A stretch of 64,000 nucleotides of DNA from Patescibacteria group bacterium (GTDB lineage Bacteria > Patescibacteriota > Minisyncoccia > Moranbacterales > GWC2-37-73): contig JAKLIP010000003.1 of the NCBI GenBank assembly GCA_022709545.1, positions 1-64,000 of the forward strand, in the 5' to 3' direction. Position 1 is the stretch's first letter. Each line of letters opens with the position of its first letter. This document shows positions 15,365-23,232 of the stretch, one piece after another. Position numbers and translations under genes: made by a program. The notes below the pieces were generated by a model, which had not been told where the DNA came from, made no database searches, and was given only the letters and a program-made list of their open reading frames with translations.

Positions 15365-16408
15365 TTATTTTTTGCCAGTTCCCGCTAATTGCCCGCAGGC
15401 GCCTCGGATTTCTTCCCCGAGGCTTTTTCTTATAGTCACACCGATATGATATTTCTCCAGTTCTTTCTTGAAAAGATACGTTTTATTTCTGGAAGATGGA
15501 ATCATATTTTCCCTACTTGTTTCCGGAGTCGGATTGAAACGAATCAAATTAACATGTAGAAGATGATTGTTATTTATGGATTTAATATAGTCTGCTAATT
15601 TTTTAGCATCTTTATGGCTATCATTTATGTTTTCTAACATTATGTATTCAAGGAAAACTTTTCTTTTTATGATCTGGAAATATTTTTGCAAAGCTTTTCT
15701 CAAAGATTCTAAGTTATATCTGACGTTTATCGGCATGAATTGGCTGCGCTTATTGTCTTCGGTAAAATGCAGAGAAACCGCCAGATTTATTTGCGGAAAT
15801 TCGTGCGCCATTTTTTGAATGCCATCAGAAATTCCGGCCGTTGAAACAGAAATGCTGCGCGATCCAAATCCAAAAAGTTTTTTGTCAGTCAGAATTTTTA
15901 TGCTTTCCGAAACCTGATCCCAATTCAAAAAAGGCTCGCCCATGCCCATAAAAACAATGTTGGAAATATCGCTTCTATTTTTTGATTTAAAATACTGACG
16001 CCAAAATAAAACTTGATCAGTAATTTCTTCAGCAGTCAAATTTCTTTCAAAACCCATTTTTCCGGTAGCACAGAATTTGCATCCAATCGGACAACCGACC
16101 TGGCAGGAAACACAAATTGACCACGTATTAGGTTTTGGAGAAATAAGTACCGATTCAATAAAACTTCCATCTGCAAGTTCCAACAGAACCTCTGCTGAAT
16201 TTCCATCCTTTGATTTTGAAACTTTTTTTGATTTAAAAGATAAAATTTTTATTTCTTTTTCCAATTTTTCTCTTAAATTCAATGGTAAATTTGTGATTTC
16301 TGACCATGTCGAAACGCCGTCCTGATATAAAGCTTTTTTTATCTGTTCCAGCCGAAATTTCGGATGGTTATTGTCTATTAAAAATTGTTCGAGTTTATTT
16401 ATATCCAT
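15365..16408 (-). CDS. rlmN: Dual-specificity RNA methyltransferase RlmN
   Basis: This radical SAM enzyme methylates C2 of A2503 in 23S rRNA and A37 in some tRNAs. Cluster cysteines are C106, C110 and C113 (GCPIGCKFC). The C-terminal catalytic Cys338 is in GACGQLAG, and GMGEPFLN plus the VSLH region are present. Length 347 is normal. Cfr is less likely because the overall layout is the housekeeping form. It stands alone, preceded by the terminator of the upstream gene. Confidence 0.95.
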   Translation of the reverse strand: MDINKLEQFLIDNNHPKFRLEQIKKALYQDGVSTWSEITNLPLNLREKLEKEIKILSFKSKKVSKSKDGNSAEVLLELADGSFIESVLISPKPNTWSICVSCQVGCPIGCKFCATGKMGFERNLTAEEITDQVLFWRQYFKSKNRSDISNIVFMGMGEPFLNWDQVSESIKILTDKKLFGFGSRSISVSTAGISDGIQKMAHEFPQINLAVSLHFTEDNKRSQFMPINVRYNLESLRKALQKYFQIIKRKVFLEYIMLENINDSHKDAKKLADYIKSINNNHLLHVNLIRFNPTPETSRENMIPSSRNKTYLFKKELEKYHIGVTIRKSLGEEIRGACGQLAGTGKK

Positions 16409-16454
16409 ACAAAAATAGTATCTTACATGTCTTATTTAATCAAATATAATTAAA

Positions 16455-16486
16455 ATCCCTTGGATTATGAAAACAATCCAAGGGAT
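16455..16486 (-). terminator. Terminator of the orphan gene 16505-16954
   Basis: A 12-bp perfect stem (ATCCCTTGGATT) with an 8-base loop, followed leftward by TTTAATTATATTTG, starting about 20 bases past the stop codon. Confidence 0.85.
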
Positions 16487-16504
16487 GATTTGAAGCAAAA
16501 AAAT

Positions 16505-16954
16505 TTAAATACTTTGAGGAAAAATAAAACGGCAGTATACAAAATTGGGAACTCCGATCATTCTCATGCGAAGATCCAGTTCGTCAACCCGTAAGTCGAT
16601 GCTACCTTTTCTCGGCTGGAGTGACTTTATTATTTTAAAATATCCACCAAAATTAACCAAAAAGCATGTGGAGCCTTTTATGGTCAGCAGATTGGGATAT
16701 TCCTCAATAAATGATTTCACTTGATCCTCAAAAAGGCAATATTTTTCGAGATCTCCAGTGTATATTTCGCCTAAATTTAAAACTCCCTTCAAGTCGTAAG
16801 CTGCCACAAAAATCTTTTTTGATTTCCTTTTTTTAATAGGAAATTCTTGAACACCCGGCCAAATAATTCCGGAAGTTTTTAAATCAGCCAATCTCCCTGA
16901 TCCTAAACACTTGGGGATAAGAATTTTATCTTTAAAAATCTCCAAATTATTCAT
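16505..16954 (-). CDS. Orphan 149-residue protein with consensus promoter and SD
   Basis: I do not recognise the family. The protein is soluble, basic, with mixed alpha/beta composition. It has two short KK/RK clusters (about 40-47), an acidic middle and a C-terminal segment RVDELDLRMRM. There is no signal peptide or membrane segment. The expression signals are unusually strong for this region: a perfect TTGACA-17-TATAAT promoter, GGAGG 7 bases before the ATG, and a long terminator stem. This suggests an abundant single-gene product. The predicted start at 16954 is fixed by the SD. Confidence 0.75.
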   Translation of the reverse strand: MNNLEIFKDKILIPKCLGSGRLADLKTSGIIWPGVQEFPIKKRKSKKIFVAAYDLKGVLNLGEIYTGDLEKYCLFEDQVKSFIEEYPNLLTIKGSTCFLVNFGGYFKIIKSLQPRKGSIDLRVDELDLRMRMIGVPNFVYCRFIFPQSI

Positions 16955-16998
16955 TACCTTTCCTCCTTTTTTATTTAAGAACTATTTTTATTTTTAAT

Positions 16999-17032
16999 TT
17001 GACATTATATGCTTTGGTTTTTATATTGTCAA
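16999..17032. promoter_or_regulatory. Symmetric bidirectional promoter
   Basis: Leftward: -35 TTGACA (17027-17032), 17-bp spacer, -10 TATAAT (17004-17009), a perfect consensus serving the orphan gene. Rightward on the same DNA: -35 TTGACA (16999-17004), 17-bp spacer, -10 TATATT (17022-17027). Each -10 overlaps the opposite -35, because the segment is an imperfect inverted repeat. Rightward transcription would run antisense into glmS. Confidence 0.6.
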
Positions 17033-17036
17033 TATC

Positions 17037-18869
17037 TCATTCTACAGTTACACTTTTTGCTAAGTTTCTTGGTTTATCAACGTCTAATCCCTTCAGGATT
17101 CCCACATAATAAGCAAAAAATTGCAGAGGGACAACAGAAAGAATCGGCGTCAGCATTTCCAGTGTTTTGGGAATATAAATAACATCATCTGCTATTTTTT
17201 TGATTTCTTTATCTCCTTCTGTAGCAATAGCAATTATTTTTCCACTCCGCGCCTTTATTTCCTGCATGCCGGATATATTTTTTTCATATACGCTGTCTTT
17301 AGGAGAAATAAAAAATACCGGAAAATTTTTATCAATAAGCGCAATGGTTCCGTGTTTCATTTCTCCTGAAGCATAACCTTCAGCATGGATATAGGAAATT
17401 TCTTTTATTTTTAAAGCACCCTCTAAAGCAATCGGAAAATTATATTTTCTGCCAAGATATAAAAAATCTTTATAGCCTACATATTTCTTGGCAATTTTTT
17501 TAATATCCCTAGATTGCCTTAATACTTTTTCAATAAGCTTTGGCATCTTATTAATTTCAGCCGTAATTCTTTTACCCATAGTGAATGACATATCCCTTTG
17601 CCGTCCTAGAAATACAGTTAACAATGCTAGAATAGAAAGTTGTGAAGTAAAAGCTTTAGTTGAAGCTACTCCGATTTCAGGTCCAGCATGATTATAGACT
17701 CCAGCCACAGTTTCACGGGCTATGGTAGATCCGACAGTATTGACTATGCCCAAGGTTATAGCGCCTTTGTTTTCCGCTTCACGGATAGCTGCCAAGGTAT
17801 CGGCTGTCTCGCCCGATTGAGAAATGGCAATGACAGCTGTATTTTTATTCAGGAGCGACTTGCGATAACGAAATTCGCTAGCGTATTCAACTTCAACCGG
17901 AATTCCGGCATATTCTTCCAACATATATTCTCCAATAAGGCCGGCATTGTATGACGTGCCGCAACTGACAATTATTATCCTCTTTATGTCGGCTAATTCC
18001 TCTTTGACATCCCTGAGGCCTCCTAATTTTACCATTCCTTCTTTTTCAACCACTCTTCCTCTCGTGGCATCAAGAATAGAATTTGGCTGCTCAAAAATTT
18101 CTTTCAGCATAAAATGGTCAAATCCCTGTTTTTCAGCTTTTTCCAGGGACCAATCGAGTTTAGTAGCTTCTTTTGATATGGCTTCATTTTTTGTATTTAC
18201 AACTTCACAATTTTCTTTAGTGATAACAGCAACTTCACCATCTTCTATGAAAATAACTTTATCAGTATGCCTGACTATAGCAGAAACATCTGAAGCAATA
18301 ATATATTCTTCATCTCCTACGCCGATAACTAATGGGCTACCTAATCGAGCTACAATTATTTTATCTGGCTCTTTTTTATTTATTACTGCTAAACCATAAG
18401 TACCTCTCAATAATTTTAGTACTTGCAATACTGAATTTTTGAAATCAAATTTTTTGTTAAATTCTTCAATCAAATGAACAATTACCTCCGTGTCTGTTTC
18501 GGATGAAAATTTATGTTTTTTCTTAATTAAATCACTTTTGAGTTCCTGATAATTTTCAACAATTCCATTATGCACCAAAAAGATATTTTCATGACAATCA
18601 AAGTGAGGATGGGAATTCATATTACAAGGCTTACCATGAGTAGCCCAACGCGTGTGTGCAATGCCTATAGTGCTTGAAATATTGTTTCCATTAAGCTTGT
18701 CTTCCAGATTAGATACTTTACCGACAGATTTTATAGTTTTTATTTTTAAATCATTATCAATAACAGAAATACCGGCGCTATCATATCCTCTGTATTCAAG
18801 ACGTTTCAAGCCTTCAATTAAAATTGGCACAGATTCTTTTTTGCCTATATATCCAACTATTCCGCACAT
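17037..18869 (-). CDS. glmS: Glutamine-fructose-6-phosphate aminotransferase (isomerizing)
   Basis: GlmS makes glucosamine-6-phosphate from fructose-6-phosphate and glutamine, the entry to UDP-GlcNAc. The N-terminal glutaminase begins MCGIVGYIG (Cys2 nucleophile). Two SIS domains follow, with SGETADT and HAEGYASGEMKHG, and the conserved AKSVTVE end is present. Length 610 is typical. It is last in the long folD-to-glmS unit, 18 bases behind the PAP2 gene, so there is no room for a glmS ribozyme. The leftward promoter of the next gene overlaps its stop region. Confidence 0.97.
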   Translation of the reverse strand: MCGIVGYIGKKESVPILIEGLKRLEYRGYDSAGISVIDNDLKIKTIKSVGKVSNLEDKLNGNNISSTIGIAHTRWATHGKPCNMNSHPHFDCHENIFLVHNGIVENYQELKSDLIKKKHKFSSETDTEVIVHLIEEFNKKFDFKNSVLQVLKLLRGTYGLAVINKKEPDKIIVARLGSPLVIGVGDEEYIIASDVSAIVRHTDKVIFIEDGEVAVITKENCEVVNTKNEAISKEATKLDWSLEKAEKQGFDHFMLKEIFEQPNSILDATRGRVVEKEGMVKLGGLRDVKEELADIKRIIIVSCGTSYNAGLIGEYMLEEYAGIPVEVEYASEFRYRKSLLNKNTAVIAISQSGETADTLAAIREAENKGAITLGIVNTVGSTIARETVAGVYNHAGPEIGVASTKAFTSQLSILALLTVFLGRQRDMSFTMGKRITAEINKMPKLIEKVLRQSRDIKKIAKKYVGYKDFLYLGRKYNFPIALEGALKIKEISYIHAEGYASGEMKHGTIALIDKNFPVFFISPKDSVYEKNISGMQEIKARSGKIIAIATEGDKEIKKIADDVIYIPKTLEMLTPILSVVPLQFFAYYVGILKGLDVDKPRNLAKSVTVE

Positions 18870-18887
18870 ATTTTTTATTTTAAAAAA

Positions 18888-19430
18888 TTAAAATATTTTT
18901 AAAATTTCTAATGCTAGATAACCGTAAAATAATCCCAAAACTACCCCTGCTAAAATATCACTTGGATAATGCATGCCATTACGAATGCGCGACCATCCCA
19001 TAACTAAAACTGAAATTACTGCAAAAGGAAAAGTTGATTTGTAAAAATAAGTGAGCACCATCAATCCTCCAACAAGACTGGCCATATGGGAAGATGGGAA
19101 TGATGCATCCATGAATTTTTTTCCAATGGCTCGTATTTCTTCAGGATAGGCTTTATATGGACGTACTCTTTCAAATAAAAACTTTTTTACTCCCCATTTA
19201 AAAATGCCTTCGCTGATTATAAAATGTATTATGAAAACTATAGCCAAACCAAAACAGACAAAAAGACCTATGAATGAGTCGCGAATTATCAAAAAAATTC
19301 CAATAACTACCCAAACTGTTATTAGCAATGGTACGTTGCTAATAATAGAGCTTAATAAATCTAAAGTTTTTGATTTATGCTGATTAAGTATTTTTACAAT
19401 TTTTTTTTCAAATTCATGCATATTTTTCAT
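18888..19430 (-). CDS. PAP2-superfamily membrane phosphatase
   Basis: A 180-residue lipid phosphatase-like protein with several membrane helices. The three active-site motifs are present: KKFLFERVRPY (KxxxxxxRP), PSSHMAS (PSGH) and SRIRNGMHYPSD (SRxxxxxHxxxD). Likely substrates are undecaprenyl diphosphate or phosphatidic/phosphatidylglycerol phosphates. A true UppP is also present at 11778. I place the start at the ATG at 19430, which overlaps the Nramp stop as ATGA and so implies translational coupling. An open-frame extension to 19520 lies wholly inside the Nramp gene. Confidence 0.88.
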   Translation of the reverse strand: MKNMHEFEKKIVKILNQHKSKTLDLLSSIISNVPLLITVWVVIGIFLIIRDSFIGLFVCFGLAIVFIIHFIISEGIFKWGVKKFLFERVRPYKAYPEEIRAIGKKFMDASFPSSHMASLVGGLMVLTYFYKSTFPFAVISVLVMGWSRIRNGMHYPSDILAGVVLGLFYGYLALEILKIF

Positions 19431-20899
19431 ATAAGTTGTGAAGCAATCATTGCTAAAATAGCAACAGTCATTGCAATAACCGCAAACCATCCGAAAAATT
19501 TTACCCAGGCAGGATGGCATTCATCACCCATTATTTTTGGATCATTTCCAATTTTCATAATTAGATACATGAGCGGAACAGCTATGACACCATTAAGAAA
19601 TGCCGCATAATACAACGCTTTGATTGGATTTAGGCCAAAAAAATTAATGAATGCACCGAAAATAATGGATAGCGCAATAATAAAATAAAAACCCTTTGCT
19701 TGCAAAAACTTCATTTCTAATCCTTCTTCCCATTCAAGGATTTCAGTAAGAGCATAAGCTCCGCTACCAGCCAAAACTGGAACCGCCAAGAGACCTGTAC
19801 CTATAATTCCTAATGCAAAAAGCAAAGCTGCGTGCTTTCCAGCCAGTGGCGCTAATGCCAAAGCCGCGTCTTGCGCTGAATTGACATTTGTTATGCCATT
19901 TGCAAAAAGTACTTGCGCGGTTGTCAGCACTATAAAGAAAAAAACTATATTAGCCAAGAACATCCCTGTATAAACATCTGTGCGCATGTGGGAGATGCGG
20001 CTATATATTCCCTTTTTGCTTTTCCGATAATTTTTAAGCAATTTATTTTCTTCTACCTCTTCTGACGCCTGCCAAAAAAACAAATAAGGAGTGATTGTTG
20101 TGCCAAAAACCGCTATCATTGCAAATAAATATTTTTGATCAAAAATAAATTGTGGAATTAAAGAATTTTTAAAAATCAAAACCCAGTCAGGATTGATAAG
20201 AAAGCCTGTAATTACATAGGCAAATACAGAAATGGTAAGCAGCTTAAGTACTCTTACATAAAGATGATATTGCACAAAAATTTCTAGCAGAGTTATACCC
20301 GCCGCAAGCAAAGCAATTATTATATAGTAATTAAAGTTAGTAAACATTCCTATTGCCGCAGCCATAGCTCCAAGATCAGCACCAATATTGGCGATATTCG
20401 CAACTATGAGCAAAATTACAGCACTAAGCACAATTTTCCGATTATAATGAGTTTTTAGAACTCCAGCCAGACCTTTATTAGTAACTACTCCTATGCGAGC
20501 ACATGCCTCTTGAATAGCAGTCATTATAGGTAAAAGCCAAGCAGCCATCCATATAATAGATAAACCAAAGGCTGCACCAACTGATGAATATGTGCCAATT
20601 CCTGATGGATCATCATCTGAAGCTCCGGTTATAAGTCCAGGACCTAAAGCTTTCACAAAAAGACGGGCTTTATTCAATGGTGTTCCGATGAATTTTTTAG
20701 CAATAGCTACTTCTGGGGCTGTAATGCGCAAAGTTCCATCAAGTGCCTTCACGGCTTCGACCTCTCCCCAAACAATAAGCTTCTTCGCCAAAATTAAAGG
20801 TATGCCCAATTCTTTTCGAAATTCTGAAAGAGTTAGGGTTTTTTCATTATCTTTTTTCTCTAACTGAACAATACTGTTTTTTAAATTATTTTTTTGCAT
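19427..20899 (-). CDS. Nramp-related divalent metal transporter with N-terminal HTH-like domain
   Basis: A 490-residue SLC11/Nramp-fold transporter with about 11 helices. In TM1 the classic DPGN is replaced by DPSG (SDDDPSGIGTYS), and in TM6 the MPH region reads TPYLFFWQASEEVE. Asn and Met ligands that select Mn2+/Fe2+ are therefore missing. Nramp relatives of this kind may carry Mg2+ or other ions (inference). Residues about 20-75 precede the membrane part and read like an excisionase/MerR-type winged helix (LTLSEFRKELGIPL...GTLRITAPEVA). The gene overlaps the HAD gene upstream by 14 bases and ends with an ATGA overlap with PAP2. Confidence 0.82.
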   Translation of the reverse strand: MQKNNLKNSIVQLEKKDNEKTLTLSEFRKELGIPLILAKKLIVWGEVEAVKALDGTLRITAPEVAIAKKFIGTPLNKARLFVKALGPGLITGASDDDPSGIGTYSSVGAAFGLSIIWMAAWLLPIMTAIQEACARIGVVTNKGLAGVLKTHYNRKIVLSAVILLIVANIANIGADLGAMAAAIGMFTNFNYYIIIALLAAGITLLEIFVQYHLYVRVLKLLTISVFAYVITGFLINPDWVLIFKNSLIPQFIFDQKYLFAMIAVFGTTITPYLFFWQASEEVEENKLLKNYRKSKKGIYSRISHMRTDVYTGMFLANIVFFFIVLTTAQVLFANGITNVNSAQDAALALAPLAGKHAALLFALGIIGTGLLAVPVLAGSGAYALTEILEWEEGLEMKFLQAKGFYFIIALSIIFGAFINFFGLNPIKALYYAAFLNGVIAVPLMYLIMKIGNDPKIMGDECHPAWVKFFGWFAVIAMTVAILAMIASQLI

Positions 20900-21539
20900 T
20901 TTCTTTTATTATTTTTAAAACTGTTCTCAAATTATTAGCAGAGAAATCACAATATTTATTTTTTTTGTCTCCATATCTTCCTTCTTTTCTTCTAATTAAA
21001 AATGTTTTAGAAAAATGATATTTATTTTTAACTTCTTCTAAAAAACTTACTCTATCATCAATAAAATAGAAACTTTCCCTTGATTTTCCTATTATTTTTC
21101 CAATAGCCCTACTCTTTTCGGCATAAGCAACAACAATAATTTTGTTAAAATATTTTTCTATCCCAGAATTCTTAATTTTTTCCTTTTGAAAATTATTTGT
21201 TCCAAAAGACAGAATAAAAATATCTTTTTTTCCCATTTTATTAAGAAACTTATCCACGTCTTTGAAAATATATTTTTTTGTATTCTTTACAAGAACATTA
21301 AAATCTTTTTCCAATTGTTTAGTATCTATCTTTATTTTTTTCTTAATTTTTTTAAATTGGAGCGATGGACTATATGAAAACATATTTCCATAATTTGTTT
21401 TGGAAATTTTATCCTCGCTTTGGTATGTTTCATAAAAAATATTTTTGGATATTCCATGTTTTTGGAAAATTACTTCTATGTCTTCAATAAATTTTTTTGT
21501 GTTAAATAACACATCGTCAAAATCAATAAAAACTTTCAT
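20886..21539 (-). CDS. HAD-superfamily hydrolase
   Basis: A 217-residue haloacid dehalogenase-like protein. Motif I is FIDFDDVLFNT (nucleophile and acid Asp), motif II is ILSFGT, the motif III Lys lies in EKSRAIGK, and motif IV is FIDDR. A helical cap occupies residues about 18-90. Substrate is unknown; phosphosugar or nucleotide phosphatase activity is likely for such proteins. It starts with an ATGA-type overlap after yvcK and overlaps the Nramp start by 14 bases. It is much more AT-rich than its neighbours, with long Lys/Ile/Phe runs. Confidence 0.8.
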   Translation of the reverse strand: MKVFIDFDDVLFNTKKFIEDIEVIFQKHGISKNIFYETYQSEDKISKTNYGNMFSYSPSLQFKKIKKKIKIDTKQLEKDFNVLVKNTKKYIFKDVDKFLNKMGKKDIFILSFGTNNFQKEKIKNSGIEKYFNKIIVVAYAEKSRAIGKIIGKSRESFYFIDDRVSFLEEVKNKYHFSKTFLIRRKEGRYGDKKNKYCDFSANNLRTVLKIIKENAKK

Positions 21540-22537
21540 CGTTTTTTATTTAAAATATTCATTAAAATTTTAGCTAATTTTTCGCTATCATGACGTATGA
21601 AAGATCTTTTTTTTGCCAAATAATCAGCCTTAGAATACTTCGGTTTTTCAGCGCTTAAAAGATCGGCACAGATTATTTTCTTTTTTTCTTCTGCATCACA
21701 ATTGGTTTTTAATTTTATAAGAAGCTGCCTTTGACTAGCATATTTTTTCACTAAATTCTCTCTAGGTTTTTTTGAATTAAAAGTAGCATAATCAATTCTT
21801 TCTTTTCCTATAAACTTATTTAGAGAAGTAATATAATCTTCTAAACTGAAGTTTTCTGTCTGACCTTTTTTATTAACTAAATTACAGTTAAAAACAACCT
21901 TGGCTTTTGATTTTATAATAGCTTCCGAAATACCTTTTACTAATAAATTAGGTACTATACTGCAATAATAGTTTCCTGGACCAATAACGATCATATCGGC
22001 TTTTAATATTTTTTGAATGGCTTTTTTGTTGGCTTTGGCTTTGGGGGTAAGATATATTTTTTTTATTCCCTTTTTTTCTATTTCAAAACTATGATTTATT
22101 TCATTTTCGCCTTTTAATGTCTTACCATTTTTAAGTTGAATAAAAAGATTAACATCTTGATCTGTCACTGGAACCACCTCTCCTTTTACATTTAATATTT
22201 TGGAAGCCGTTTCTATTCCTTTCGAGAATTTGCCATCTATTTTTTCTAGTGCAGAAATAAAAAGATTACCAAAACTGTGCCCCTTAAGTGCTCCTTTTTC
22301 GAAACGATAATTCATTAAATTTCTAAGTTCTTTGGAAGATTCTGAAAGCGCCACTAAGCACTGCCTGACATCTCCTGGCGGCAAAACTCCGAGTTCATCT
22401 CTTAATACCCCCGTCGATCCTCCATCATCCACCATGGAAACTACAGCAGAAATATCTACTGGATATTTTTTCAAACCGTTTAAAAGAGTGAAGCTGCCAG
22501 TTCCTCCTCCGATTGTAACGATCTTTTTCCTTGCCAT
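21536..22537 (-). CDS. yvcK: YvcK/CofD-like (gluconeogenesis factor family)
   Basis: The 333-residue protein has the YvcK pattern: GGGTGSFTLLNGLK near residue 9, VDDGGSTGVLR, LPPGDVRQCL, GHSFGNLF and VIGPGNYYCSI. YvcK binds UDP-GlcNAc and helps direct carbon into the cell wall; it is not the F420 enzyme CofD, whose partners are absent here. The operon also holds a sugar nucleotidyltransferase 2 bases upstream and glmS downstream, which fits a UDP-GlcNAc sensor role. The stop overlaps the HAD start. Confidence 0.9.
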   Translation of the reverse strand: MARKKIVTIGGGTGSFTLLNGLKKYPVDISAVVSMVDDGGSTGVLRDELGVLPPGDVRQCLVALSESSKELRNLMNYRFEKGALKGHSFGNLFISALEKIDGKFSKGIETASKILNVKGEVVPVTDQDVNLFIQLKNGKTLKGENEINHSFEIEKKGIKKIYLTPKAKANKKAIQKILKADMIVIGPGNYYCSIVPNLLVKGISEAIIKSKAKVVFNCNLVNKKGQTENFSLEDYITSLNKFIGKERIDYATFNSKKPRENLVKKYASQRQLLIKLKTNCDAEEKKKIICADLLSAEKPKYSKADYLAKKRSFIRHDSEKLAKILMNILNKKR

Positions 22538-22539
22538 AG

Positions 22540-23220
22540 CTAAATAAATTTATCTATAACTTCTTCGGCTTTCTTTATGTCTTCGGGATAACCAACTGGC
22601 AACCATTGCAAAGCCTGCAAAATCTTTACTGGATAATCTTGCGCCATTTTGGCCAAAGTTTGAGGAAGACCAAATTCAGTTTCACTAATGGGAACCAGGT
22701 CATAATCAAAAAATTTCTCATTTAATACAAAGGCGTTTGTACTAATTAAAGCTTTTTCTTTTAATTGAGGCTTTTCTATTATTTCAATCAGATGACCACT
22801 TTCATCAGTTTTTAAAACACCAAATCTCGTTGAATCTTCAACTTCGAAAGCTAAAATTGCCAATTCATAATTCAGAAGATCCTTTAGATCTTCTTTATAA
22901 TAAAGATCGTCTCCCATAACCACCATAAACTTGCCTTTTAATAAATCTTTGCAGGTATGCACTGCCCCGCCGGTGCCGTTTAATTTTTCCTGCACAACAT
23001 ATTTGATTTTTCGTCCATTGAACTCATCTCCGAAATATTTCTGAATCTGGTCACCAAGATGATTAATAACAATAATAACTTCGTCAACAATTTCTGGCAA
23101 AAAATTTATAGTATACTCCAAAATTGGTTTTTCCTTAACTAAAAGCATCGCCTTGGGAATATCATACGTTAATGGTTGCATCCGTGTTCCCTTTCCAGCG
23201 GCTAAAATCACTGCTTGCAT
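22540..23220 (-). CDS. Sugar-1-phosphate nucleotidyltransferase
   Basis: A 226-residue GT-A-fold nucleotidyltransferase with LAAGKGTRMQPLT at 6-18, PKAMLLV, NGTGGAVH, the metal site VMGDD and IEKPQ. There is no left-handed beta-helix acetyltransferase domain, so it is not a full GlmU. It could be a glucose-1-phosphate, mannose-1-phosphate or MurNAc-1-phosphate nucleotidyltransferase. It sits 12 bases after leuS and 2 before yvcK. The role in envelope sugar supply is inferred. Confidence 0.85.
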   Translation of the reverse strand: MQAVILAAGKGTRMQPLTYDIPKAMLLVKEKPILEYTINFLPEIVDEVIIVINHLGDQIQKYFGDEFNGRKIKYVVQEKLNGTGGAVHTCKDLLKGKFMVVMGDDLYYKEDLKDLLNYELAILAFEVEDSTRFGVLKTDESGHLIEIIEKPQLKEKALISTNAFVLNEKFFDYDLVPISETEFGLPQTLAKMAQDYPVKILQALQWLPVGYPEDIKKAEEVIDKFI

Positions 23221-23232
23221 AATTTTTTATTT

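Noticed and set aside
17037-18887. glmS ribozyme ahead of glmS
   Set aside because: Only 18 bases separate glmS from the PAP2 gene.
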